This document shows positions 1-5,374 of a stretch of 6,329 nt of DNA, one piece after another (within the stretch, counting starts at the first letter, position 1; each line of letters starts with the position of its first letter). The DNA lies in NCBI GenBank assembly GCA_020850375.1, contig JADZET010000061.1, positions 1-6,329 on the forward strand, read 5' to 3'. The translations under genes and the position numbers were made by a program. The DNA is from Phycisphaeraceae bacterium. Its GTDB lineage: Bacteria > Planctomycetota > Phycisphaerae > Phycisphaerales > Phycisphaeraceae. Below the pieces are notes generated by a model. The model searched no databases. It worked only from the letters and a program-made list of their open reading frames with translations, and had not been told where the DNA came from.

Positions 1-948
1 CAGCAGCCCCGCCCCCGCCGCCGCCATCACCGCGCTAAGCAACTGTCCCCGCGTCACCCCCCAGTGCGCCGCCTCCAGGTGCGCGATCTGCGCGTCCGGC
101 TCCCGGAAGAATTCGCCCACGATCCTCACCACCGCGTACGTCACCATGCCTGACCCTGCCAGCACCCCCGGCCGCCGCGGCCGCACCCACACCAGCGCCA
201 GCACCACGAACACCACCACCCCCTCCAGCACCGCCTCATACAACTGCGAAGGATGCCTCGCCGGCAGCGCCTCCCGCAGCACCGCGATCACGTCCGCATT
301 GCACTCATGAACCTGACGCAGCGCAAACCCCTCCGGGTCGCGCAGAAACATCCCGTCCAGACCCGCCGGCATCCTCTCGGCCAGGTTGATCAGCCGCTGA
401 TTCCCCCACGTCGCCAACTCCTGCGGGAACTGCACCGCCCACCAAACGCCTCCCCCAGCCATCCGCCCCCACAAGTCCCCGTTGACGAAGTTCGCCAGCC
501 GCCCGAAGAACAGCCCCACCGGCGTCGCCCACGCCGTCATGTCCAACAGGTGCGGGAAGCTCACCCTCTGCCGCCGTGCGAACCACGCACAGGCCGTGAC
601 GATCCCGATCAGCCCCCCGTGGCTGGCCATCCCGCCCCGCCACACCTGAAACACCCCCACGATCGGCGGGTCCCACAGCAGCGACGGCTCGTAGAAGATC
701 ACATACCCCAACCGCCCGCCGATCACCGCCCCGAGTGCCAGCGCCAGCGCGAAATCCCAGAGCTGCGCCAGGTTCAAGGAGCCGTGCCCGACCCGCACGA
801 TCCGCCGCATGAGCAGGTACCCGACCACGAACCCCGCCAGGTACGCCAGCCCGTACCACCGGATCCCCTGCGCGAACGCGGGCCCGTCGGGCCAGATCCG
901 GATCGCGAACCGGTCGATGTTGTGAAGATAGACCGCCAGCGTCAGCAT
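1..948 (-). CDS. lgt: Prolipoprotein diacylglyceryl transferase (Lgt), C-terminus cut by window edge
   Basis: Lgt is an inner-membrane enzyme that transfers diacylglycerol from phosphatidylglycerol to the lipobox cysteine of prolipoproteins, the first step of lipoprotein maturation. 316 codons are visible with no stop. Hydrophobic segments alternate with loops throughout. The family signature is clear at residues 149-161 (GRLANFVNGDLWG). Counterparts of the functional E. coli residues are present: His110 in MASHGG (H103), Arg150 (R143), Asn153 (N146), Gly161 (G154), Tyr271 (Y235), Arg275 (R239) and Glu279 (E243), the last followed by FFREPD. HPSQLYE lies at 232-238. Two oddities: the position of E. 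coli Glu151 is Asp158, and the loop between WGR and RHPSQLYE is about 68 residues against roughly 40 in E. coli. The start at 948 is the only in-frame ATG, with an in-frame TAG at 960-958 and AGGA eight bases upstream. It follows rnr by 26 bp, so an operon is likely. WGVTRGQLLS near the end suggests only a short C-terminal tail is missing. Confidence 0.96.
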   Translation of the reverse strand, partial: MLTLAVYLHNIDRFAIRIWPDGPAFAQGIRWYGLAYLAGFVVGYLLMRRIVRVGHGSLNLAQLWDFALALALGAVIGGRLGYVIFYEPSLLWDPPIVGVFQVWRGGMASHGGLIGIVTACAWFARRQRVSFPHLLDMTAWATPVGLFFGRLANFVNGDLWGRMAGGGVWWAVQFPQELATWGNQRLINLAERMPAGLDGMFLRDPEGFALRQVHECNADVIAVLREALPARHPSQLYEAVLEGVVVFVVLALVWVRPRRPGVLAGSGMVTYAVVRIVGEFFREPDAQIAHLEAAHWGVTRGQLLSAVMAAAGAGLL

Positions 949-974
949 CCGTGCATCCTAACTCACCCGCCGCC

Positions 975-3413
975 TCACCGCCGACGCGGCTTCTTGCCGC
1001 TTTTCTGCTGCTTAATCTTGGCCGTCTTGGCATGAGCCGTCCGCGCCCCCTGGGGCTGACGCCGCTTGGTCGGCTTGGCCTTCTTCGGCTTTTCTGCCAC
1101 GCCCGCCGCGCCGCTCCCGCCCGGGTGGGCCGAGATCGGCTGCACGATCGCCAGGTCCAGTTGCCGCTGCTGCGGCAGCACCCGCGCCACCCGCACCACG
1201 AACCGGTCGCCGATCGAGATCGTCTTGCCCGACCCCGTGGCCACCAGCGCCCCGGTCTTGCGGTTGAGCGCCCAGCGCTGCCCGCCGTAGGACCGCGCCA
1301 AGTCGTCGAGCCGGATGTAGCCGTCGACGAGGTACTTGTCGATCTGCACAAACACCCCGCCGCCCGTCACGCCCGTCACCGTCCCGTCGAAGTCGTCCCC
1401 CAGGTGGCTCAGCAGCAGCTCGAGCACCAGGTAGGACCGCAGGTCCTTCTCCGCCGCGTCGGCGTTCCGCTCCGTGGCCGAGCAGTGCCGGCCAGCCTCG
1501 ACGAGCACCTCCAGCTCCGGGCAGCGCGGGTCATCCCGCAGCTTCCGCGCCAGTTGCTTGGTCTTCTCCCCGCCCGGCAGCCACTTCTGACGGTGCTCGG
1601 GGAACAATTCACAGTAGGCCGCCACCTGCCGGTGGGCGATCAGGTCCGGGTACCGCCGGATCGGGCTGGTGAAGTGCGCGTAGTGCTCGCTGGCCAACGC
1701 GAAATGCCCGATGAGCAGCGGCGAATACTCCGCCCTGGCCAAGGTCTGCAACACCGCCAGGTGCACCGCCTGCTGCGACGGCTTGCCCCGCACCGCGTCG
1801 AGCAGGTGCTGGAGCTCCTGCCGCGTGGGCTTGAGCGGGATGTTGAATCCCGCCACCCGCGCGAACTGCCGCAACTCCCCCATGTGGTCCGACGGCGGGT
1901 CCGGATGGATCCGCCGCACCAGCGGCACGTCCAGCCCCTCGAACAGCTCCGCCAGCGCCTCGTTCGCCTCGACCATGAACATCTCGATCAGCGTGTGCGT
2001 GAACGATGTGTCCTCCGGGGCCGCGTCGATCACTCGCCCCGACTCATCGAACACCAATTCCACCTCCGGCAGCCCCAGCACGATCATCCCCGCCTCGAGC
2101 CGGCGCTGGCGGATCTTCCTCGCCAGCTCATCCATCATCCGCAGCGCCGGGATCAGCGGCGACGGGTACCTCGGCTCCGTCTTGGCGTGCTTGGTCGCCT
2201 CGCGGATGTCCCCCTCGATCAACGCCTGCGCCTCGAGGTACGTCAGCCGCTTGGCCGACTTGATCGCCGTCCGCGCGAACCGCCGCGCGATCACTCGCCC
2301 CCGGTCGTCATAGCGAATAAAGCACGAGATGCAGTAACGGATCACCCCTTCCTGCAGCGAGCACACCCCGTTCGACAGCACCTCCGGCAGCATCGGGATG
2401 ACCTTCCGGGGCAGGTACGCGCTGTTGCCCCGGGTGAACGCCTCCTTGTCCATCGCCGACCCCGGCCGGACAAAGTGCGCCACGTCCGCGATGTGCACGC
2501 CCAACTCATACCCCCCGCCCTCGATCTCCTGTCCCTCCGGGTCGTCCCCCCGCATCGGCCGCTGGTTCTCATCCAGCCGCCGGATCGAGATCGCATCGTC
2601 AAAATCCTTCGCGTCCGGCGGGTCGATCGTCAGGATGAACGTCGACGTCAGGTCCAGCCGGTCGCTCGGCGCCGCGTGGGAATCAATCAGACGGGAAGCC
2701 TCCCGCGCCTCCTGCATCACCTTGGCTGGGAATTCCTCCGACAGCCCGTAGGCGCGGATCACCCCCGCCGTCTCCACGTCCGGCTCACCGCCCACCCCGA
2801 GCACCTCCGTGATCACCCCCTCGGCCAGCTTGTCCTCCTCCGGGTAGTCGATCAGCTCGACGACCACCTTGTCCCCCGCCTTGGCGTTCTTGGCGTGCGG
2901 GTCGCGGATGACCACCGGGTCGGGGAAGAACTTCCCGTCGACCATCACCACCCACTGACCCTTGCGCTGCTCGAGGTTGCCCACGTACCGCCGGTCCGCA
3001 CGCTGGAGGATCTCGATGATCTGCCCGATGTAGGGCGACCTCGCCGCCGCCGCCCGGCCCGGCTGATGGATCACCTTCGCCCGCACCCGATCGCCCGTCA
3101 GCGCCCCGCCCGTCATGCCCTCGGGCACGAACAGGTCCCCGTGCGCCGTCGGCGTGTCCGGCGTGAGGAACCCGAACTTCCGGGGGTTGAGCCGGAACGT
3201 CCCGGTCATCTCCGGCCCGGGCGGCGGCACCGCGATGGTGTCCTGCCCGCTGAGCATGATCTGCCCGCGCTCGGCTAATTGCCGCACCGACTGCTCGAAC
3301 TGCCCGTGCTGCTCGGTCGGAACCTGCAGCGCCGTGGCCAGGTCCCGCATCTTCCGCGGGCTCAGGCCCCCCAGCGTTAACTGATCTAAAATCCGCTTTG
3401 AGAAACGATCCAT
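975..3413 (-). CDS. rnr: Ribonuclease R (RNB/RNase II family 3'-5' exoribonuclease)
   Basis: RNase R is a cytoplasmic, processive 3'-5' exoribonuclease that degrades structured RNA (mRNA, defective rRNA and tRNA). The 812-residue length matches E. coli RNase R (813). Domain order: N-terminal winged-helix-like segment (about 1-62), two cold-shock/OB domains (about 68-200), RNB catalytic domain (about 250-595), S1 domain (about 673-757) and a Lys/Arg-rich tail (about 774-812). The acidic catalytic cluster TIDPPDAKDFDDA gives Asp264, Asp270, Asp272 and Asp273, matching E. coli D272/D278/D280/D281. Tyr333 in NSAYLPRKVIPMLPE corresponds to the RNA-end-clamping tyrosine, and HFTSPIRRYPDL at 580-591 is the second hallmark. 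About 17 extra, acidic and Gly-rich residues lie between FDDA and VHIADV (around 281-301). The start at 3413 has AAGG at 3425-3422, eight bases upstream. Divergent from the ylbF-like gene and 26 bp upstream of lgt. Confidence 0.97.
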   Translation of the reverse strand: MDRFSKRILDQLTLGGLSPRKMRDLATALQVPTEQHGQFEQSVRQLAERGQIMLSGQDTIAVPPPGPEMTGTFRLNPRKFGFLTPDTPTAHGDLFVPEGMTGGALTGDRVRAKVIHQPGRAAAARSPYIGQIIEILQRADRRYVGNLEQRKGQWVVMVDGKFFPDPVVIRDPHAKNAKAGDKVVVELIDYPEEDKLAEGVITEVLGVGGEPDVETAGVIRAYGLSEEFPAKVMQEAREASRLIDSHAAPSDRLDLTSTFILTIDPPDAKDFDDAISIRRLDENQRPMRGDDPEGQEIEGGGYELGVHIADVAHFVRPGSAMDKEAFTRGNSAYLPRKVIPMLPEVLSNGVCSLQEGVIRYCISCFIRYDDRGRVIARRFARTAIKSAKRLTYLEAQALIEGDIREATKHAKTEPRYPSPLIPALRMMDELARKIRQRRLEAGMIVLGLPEVELVFDESGRVIDAAPEDTSFTHTLIEMFMVEANEALAELFEGLDVPLVRRIHPDPPSDHMGELRQFARVAGFNIPLKPTRQELQHLLDAVRGKPSQQAVHLAVLQTLARAEYSPLLIGHFALASEHYAHFTSPIRRYPDLIAHRQVAAYCELFPEHRQKWLPGGEKTKQLARKLRDDPRCPELEVLVEAGRHCSATERNADAAEKDLRSYLVLELLLSHLGDDFDGTVTGVTGGGVFVQIDKYLVDGYIRLDDLARSYGGQRWALNRKTGALVATGSGKTISIGDRFVVRVARVLPQQRQLDLAIVQPISAHPGGSGAAGVAEKPKKAKPTKRRQPQGARTAHAKTAKIKQQKSGKKPRRR

Positions 3414-3470
3414 CTGACTTGCCTTTTTTCTAAAATGTGCCGCTCGCGCCGCCGATTGTCTCCGCGGTTG

Positions 3471-3490
3471 CTTCCGGGGGCTTCCGGGGG
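3471..3490. repeat. Perfect tandem duplication of a 10-bp unit
   Basis: The unit CTTCCGGGGG occurs twice head to tail (3471-3480 and 3481-3490) without a mismatch. It lies between the probable promoters of rnr and the ylbF-like gene. It may be a simple slippage duplication or a repeated regulator site one helical turn apart; the sequence alone does not decide. Confidence 0.85.
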
Positions 3491-3515
3491 CGAGGCTGAA
3501 CGTGATGTGAAAGCA

Positions 3516-3526
3516 TATGCTATACC
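3516..3526 (+). promoter_or_regulatory. Possible -10 region of the ylbF-like gene
   Basis: The AT-rich string TATGCTATACC offers two overlapping -10-like hexamers (TATGCT and TATACC, each four of six matches to TATAAT) in otherwise GC-rich DNA. No good -35 is present; the nearest is TGAACG at 3497-3502, 18 bp before TATACC. Transcription would start near 3530 and give a leader of about 35 bases. Tentative. Confidence 0.25.
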
Positions 3527-3553
3527 GAACCCGCCGAACGATAACGAACCCTC

Positions 3554-3558
3554 AAGGA
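3554..3558 (+). promoter_or_regulatory. Ribosome binding site that sets the ylbF-like start
   Basis: AAGGA is followed by a six-base spacer and ATG at 3565. The alternative in-frame ATG at 3517 lies within the AT-rich presumed promoter, has no comparable site and would add 16 residues rich in Arg, Thr and Pro that do not belong to the family. The 3565 start is therefore preferred. Confidence 0.8.
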
Positions 3559-3564
3559 CCGAAC

Positions 3565-3969
3565 ATGGCCAGCACGCAAGAGATCATCACCGCCGCGGCC
3601 GACCTGGGCAAGCTCATCGCCACCCACGACGCCGCCAAACGCTTCGAGGACGTCCTCAAGAAGCTCAGCCAGGACGTCGATGCCCAGCGTCTGCTCAACG
3701 ACCTCAACCGTCACGCGACCAAGATCAGCCAGAAGGAGATGCAGGGCCAGCCCATCGAGGTTCACGAGAAGCACGAGCTCGAGAAGCTCCGCCAGTCCGT
3801 CGCCCGCAGCGCCGTGCTCCGCGACTTCCAGGTGGCCCAGATGGACTACGTGGACCTGATGCGTCAGGTCGACGAGGCCATGGCCGGACGTGCCGGCGGC
3901 CCGGACGCTGTCGGCGCCGCGTCGCCGCTGGACGACCTCGATGAAGGACTCCCCCTGCAGACCCCCTAA
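3565..3969 (+). CDS. YlbF/YmcA-family protein (Com_YlbF)
   Basis: A 134-residue, mainly alpha-helical cytoplasmic protein with no signal peptide or membrane segment. The layout matches the YlbF/YmcA/YheA family (143-149 residues in B. subtilis YmcA and YlbF): an N-terminal helix (ITAAADLGKLIAT, about 8-20), a middle segment with LSQDVDAQRLLNDL (34-47), a Gly-Gln-Pro-Ile turn at 61-64, then a long helix ending in RSAVLRDFQVAQMDYVDLM (81-99), which resembles the family's conserved C-terminal helix. Residues 107-134 form a low-complexity Gly/Ala/Asp tail. In Bacillus, YlbF and YmcA form a complex with YaaT that stimulates RNase Y and affects competence, sporulation and biofilm formation. Whether this homologue has such a role is unknown; its divergence from rnr is suggestive only. 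Expression probably ends at the terminator just downstream. Family assignment is by pattern recognition, hence moderate to good confidence. Confidence 0.8.
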   Translation: MASTQEIITAAADLGKLIATHDAAKRFEDVLKKLSQDVDAQRLLNDLNRHATKISQKEMQGQPIEVHEKHELEKLRQSVARSAVLRDFQVAQMDYVDLMRQVDEAMAGRAGGPDAVGAASPLDDLDEGLPLQTP

Positions 3970-4001
3970 GATCGCACCCCCCAGACCCACCGGCTTCCCA
4001 G

Positions 4002-4034
4002 GCCCGGGCATCGCAATGCCCGGGCTTTGTTCTT
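4002..4034 (+). terminator. Intrinsic terminator of the ylbF-like gene
   Basis: A perfect 10-bp, very GC-rich stem (GCCCGGGCAT at 4002-4011 pairing with 4016-4025) closes a four-base loop CGCA and is followed by TTTGTTCTT (4026-4034). It begins 32 bases after the stop codon at 3967-3969. Read from the other strand the same hairpin has no T tract, so it may only weakly stop the convergent gene that ends at 4061. Confidence 0.9.
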
Positions 4035-4060
4035 CACGCCCCGTGTCGCACCTTAACCTC

Positions 4061-5140
4061 TCACTCGGCCGTCTCGGGCTGCGTCGCCGCCATCGGCATG
4101 ACCAGGTCCTGGGCCGGGAACGCCAGCGGACTGGCCGCCATGACTTCCTGCCACTGCTGAGCCTGGAGCACCGCCTCCTCCCACAGCCCGCCCTTGATCA
4201 ACGGCTCGAGCGGCTTGATCTGCACCGGCGTGGCCGTCAGGCGTTCGACCGTCCAGCGGAGGAAAACGTCGGCCTCCACGAGGAGTCGTTGATAGTCCCC
4301 GGTCACCGCCGTCTCGCCGTCAGGCTCGGCCAACACCTGCGCCGCCAGGGCGAAGTAACGGTAGGACGTCAGCGCCACCGCCCGCAGCGTCGCCCGATCC
4401 ACCGACCCGCCGGGCACATTCACTTCCTGCACGATCCGCCGGTACAACCCCCCCAGCGCCGCCCGCTCCGGGTCCGGCGTCAGCCGCACGTTGGCCGCAT
4501 GGGCCGCGACCCGCTGATTCAGCGCCTCGACGAGTAACTGCCGCGCCTCCGGCTGCGCGAGCTGCCCGAGCGTCTCGAGCATCGGCCGCCAGACGTAGGG
4601 CGAGTCCTCCTTTTGCACCCGCTGCCCGATCGCGGTCAGGAGCTCCTGCTCGAAGACCGAGCGGTCCGTCCTGGTGTCGAACCGCACCCCCGTCAGCAGT
4701 CGGTGCCCCGCCACCGCCGCCCGGTAGCGCACGGCCGAGCTCGTATCGCTTAGCCCTTTCTTCACCAGCTCAATGGCGTTCTGATCGTCCAGCGACCCCG
4801 CCAGGATCATCGCGTTGAGCCGCACCAGCAGCCGGTCGTTGTCGAGCGCCGTCACCAAATCCGCCCGCAGGTAGGACGAGTAAACCTGGCGAAAGATCTG
4901 CGACGCCTCCTTCTCCAACGGCCCCATCAGCCCCCGCCGAGCGTCGAGCACCTGCGCGTCGTCCCCGCCGGTCAGTTGATCCACCCTCTCCTGAATGAAC
5001 TGCTTGACCGTCTCTTCCTGCTCAGCCTTGAGCGTCGTCGTGGTCGTGAGCAGTTCCTTGGACAGCAGCGTCTGACCGACCGCCAGGTTCGCCGTCGCAA
5101 GGGCCAGGATCAAGCCGACGACAACTCCGCCTGCTCTCAT
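4061..5140 (-). CDS. Secreted alpha-helical HEAT-like repeat protein, function unknown
   Basis: I do not recognise a named family. From Met at 5140 the protein has 359 residues and starts with a classic Sec signal peptide: Met-Arg, a hydrophobic core (about 4-19) and an Ala-Val-Gly cleavage motif at 20-22, so the mature chain would begin at Gln23. There is no lipobox cysteine. A run of five threonines (32-36) is followed by a charged helix (about 38-56). Residues 99-150 contain two HEAT-like helical pairs (LVRLNAMILAGSL; VRYRAAVAGHRLL) and 160-208 may be a third; the rest is predicted helical and rich in Ala, Leu, Gln and Glu. A periplasmic or secreted scaffold or adaptor is a reasonable inference, not a demonstrated role. 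The longer start at 5191 adds 17 residues, lacks a ribosome site and would bury the signal peptide, so it is rejected. It converges on the ylbF-like gene and diverges from pepA. Confidence 0.8.
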   Translation of the reverse strand: MRAGGVVVGLILALATANLAVGQTLLSKELLTTTTTLKAEQEETVKQFIQERVDQLTGGDDAQVLDARRGLMGPLEKEASQIFRQVYSSYLRADLVTALDNDRLLVRLNAMILAGSLDDQNAIELVKKGLSDTSSAVRYRAAVAGHRLLTGVRFDTRTDRSVFEQELLTAIGQRVQKEDSPYVWRPMLETLGQLAQPEARQLLVEALNQRVAAHAANVRLTPDPERAALGGLYRRIVQEVNVPGGSVDRATLRAVALTSYRYFALAAQVLAEPDGETAVTGDYQRLLVEADVFLRWTVERLTATPVQIKPLEPLIKGGLWEEAVLQAQQWQEVMAASPLAFPAQDLVMPMAATQPETAE

Positions 5141-5149
5141 GGGAGAGGT

Positions 5150-5153
5150 CTCC
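5150..5153 (-). promoter_or_regulatory. Ribosome binding site that sets the start of the secreted protein
   Basis: GGAG on the minus strand (5153-5150) sits nine bases before the ATG at 5140-5138. The upstream in-frame ATG at 5191 is preceded by a C-rich stretch without a purine-rich site. This supports the shorter protein with an N-terminal signal peptide. Confidence 0.65.
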
Positions 5154-5223
5154 AGGGTCTTACGAGCATCAGCACAAGCACTTCGATTCATCGGGCCGTG
5201 GGGGGACTCAATTTAGACCCGCG

Positions 5224-5252
5224 AAACTAACAGCCAACCCGCCAAGTGTCAA
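5224..5252 (-). promoter_or_regulatory. Candidate sigma70-type promoter for the secreted HEAT-like protein
   Basis: On the minus strand a perfect -35 hexamer TTGACA (5252-5247) is followed after exactly 17 bp by TAGTTT (5229-5224), three of six matches to TATAAT. Transcription would begin near 5217 and give a leader of about 77 bases. The -35 and spacing are ideal but the -10 is weak, so this is a candidate only. Confidence 0.4.
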
Positions 5253-5329
5253 ACCTTCCATTATCCAAACCTCGCTGGGAATTGAGCTTGTATTGTTCTA
5301 ATCCCGGCCCGTCCTGGAGCTTGCCCGCC

Positions 5330-5360
5330 GGGTGAGCTATCCTGCACGCTCACCCTTTTT
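5330..5360 (+). terminator. Terminator-like hairpin in the pepA leader (possible attenuator or operator)
   Basis: A perfect 8-bp inverted repeat, GGGTGAGC (5330-5337) and GCTCACCC (5348-5355), flanks a 10-base loop and is followed at once by TTTTT (5356-5360). It ends 14 bases before the pepA start codon, just before the Shine-Dalgarno GGGA at 5364-5367. No plus-strand gene lies between it and the terminator at 4002-4034, so it is unlikely to serve an upstream gene. It could be a transcription attenuator for pepA or a palindromic protein-binding site. Confidence 0.55.
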
Positions 5361-5374
5361 GACGGGACCACCCC

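Larger units (their letters stand above)
3414..3564. other. Divergent intergenic region between rnr and the ylbF-like gene
   Basis: These 151 bp must carry the promoters for rnr (leftward) and the ylbF-like gene (rightward). Visible elements are a perfect tandem 10-bp repeat at 3471-3490, an AT-rich palindrome GCATATGC at 3513-3520 and the Shine-Dalgarno sequences of both genes. On the rnr side an A/T-rich patch (3424-3435) sits directly before the ribosome site. The best -10/-35 guess there (CATTTT preceded by GAGACA at 19-bp spacing) is too weak to annotate separately. I see no small RNA or extra ORF. Confidence 0.7.
5141..5374. other. Divergent intergenic region between the secreted-protein gene and pepA
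   Basis: These 234 bp are clearly more AT-rich than the genes around them, at least from about 5205 to 5300, as expected for a double promoter region. It contains a TTGACA-type promoter candidate for the leftward gene, a 7-base direct repeat GAGCTTG at 5284-5290 and 5317-5323 (33 bp apart, about three helical turns), and a hairpin with a T tract just before pepA. No additional ORF or RNA gene is evident. Confidence 0.7.

Noticed and set aside
305..1351. A 348-codon minus-strand frame spanning the rnr-lgt junction, and a plus-strand frame at 253-1035
   Set aside because: Both overlap Lgt and RNase R coding sequence in other frames and encode Arg/Gly- or Pro/Arg-rich sequence without motifs.
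951..3278. A 775-codon open frame on the plus strand opposite rnr
   Set aside because: It is antisense to an unmistakable RNase R gene. Its product is Arg/Pro/His-rich low-complexity sequence with no domain, as expected for a shadow frame in GC-rich DNA with strong third-position bias.
3517..3564. Longer start for the ylbF-like protein at 3517
   Set aside because: The ATG lies within the AT-rich presumed -10 region and has no ribosome site, whereas ATG 3565 has AAGGA at six-base spacing.
3520..4011. 163-codon minus-strand frame opposite the ylbF-like gene
   Set aside because: It is antisense to the ylbF-like gene, lacks recognisable motifs, and its start region falls inside the terminator hairpin.
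5141..5191. Longer start for the secreted protein at 5191
   Set aside because: It has no Shine-Dalgarno sequence and would place 17 polar residues before a textbook signal peptide.
5255..5275. GATAAT on the minus strand (within CATTATCC) as an alternative -10 for the secreted-protein gene
   Set aside because: The hexamer matches well, but no -35-like sequence lies 16-18 bp upstream. The TTGACA-N17-TAGTTT arrangement is more convincing.
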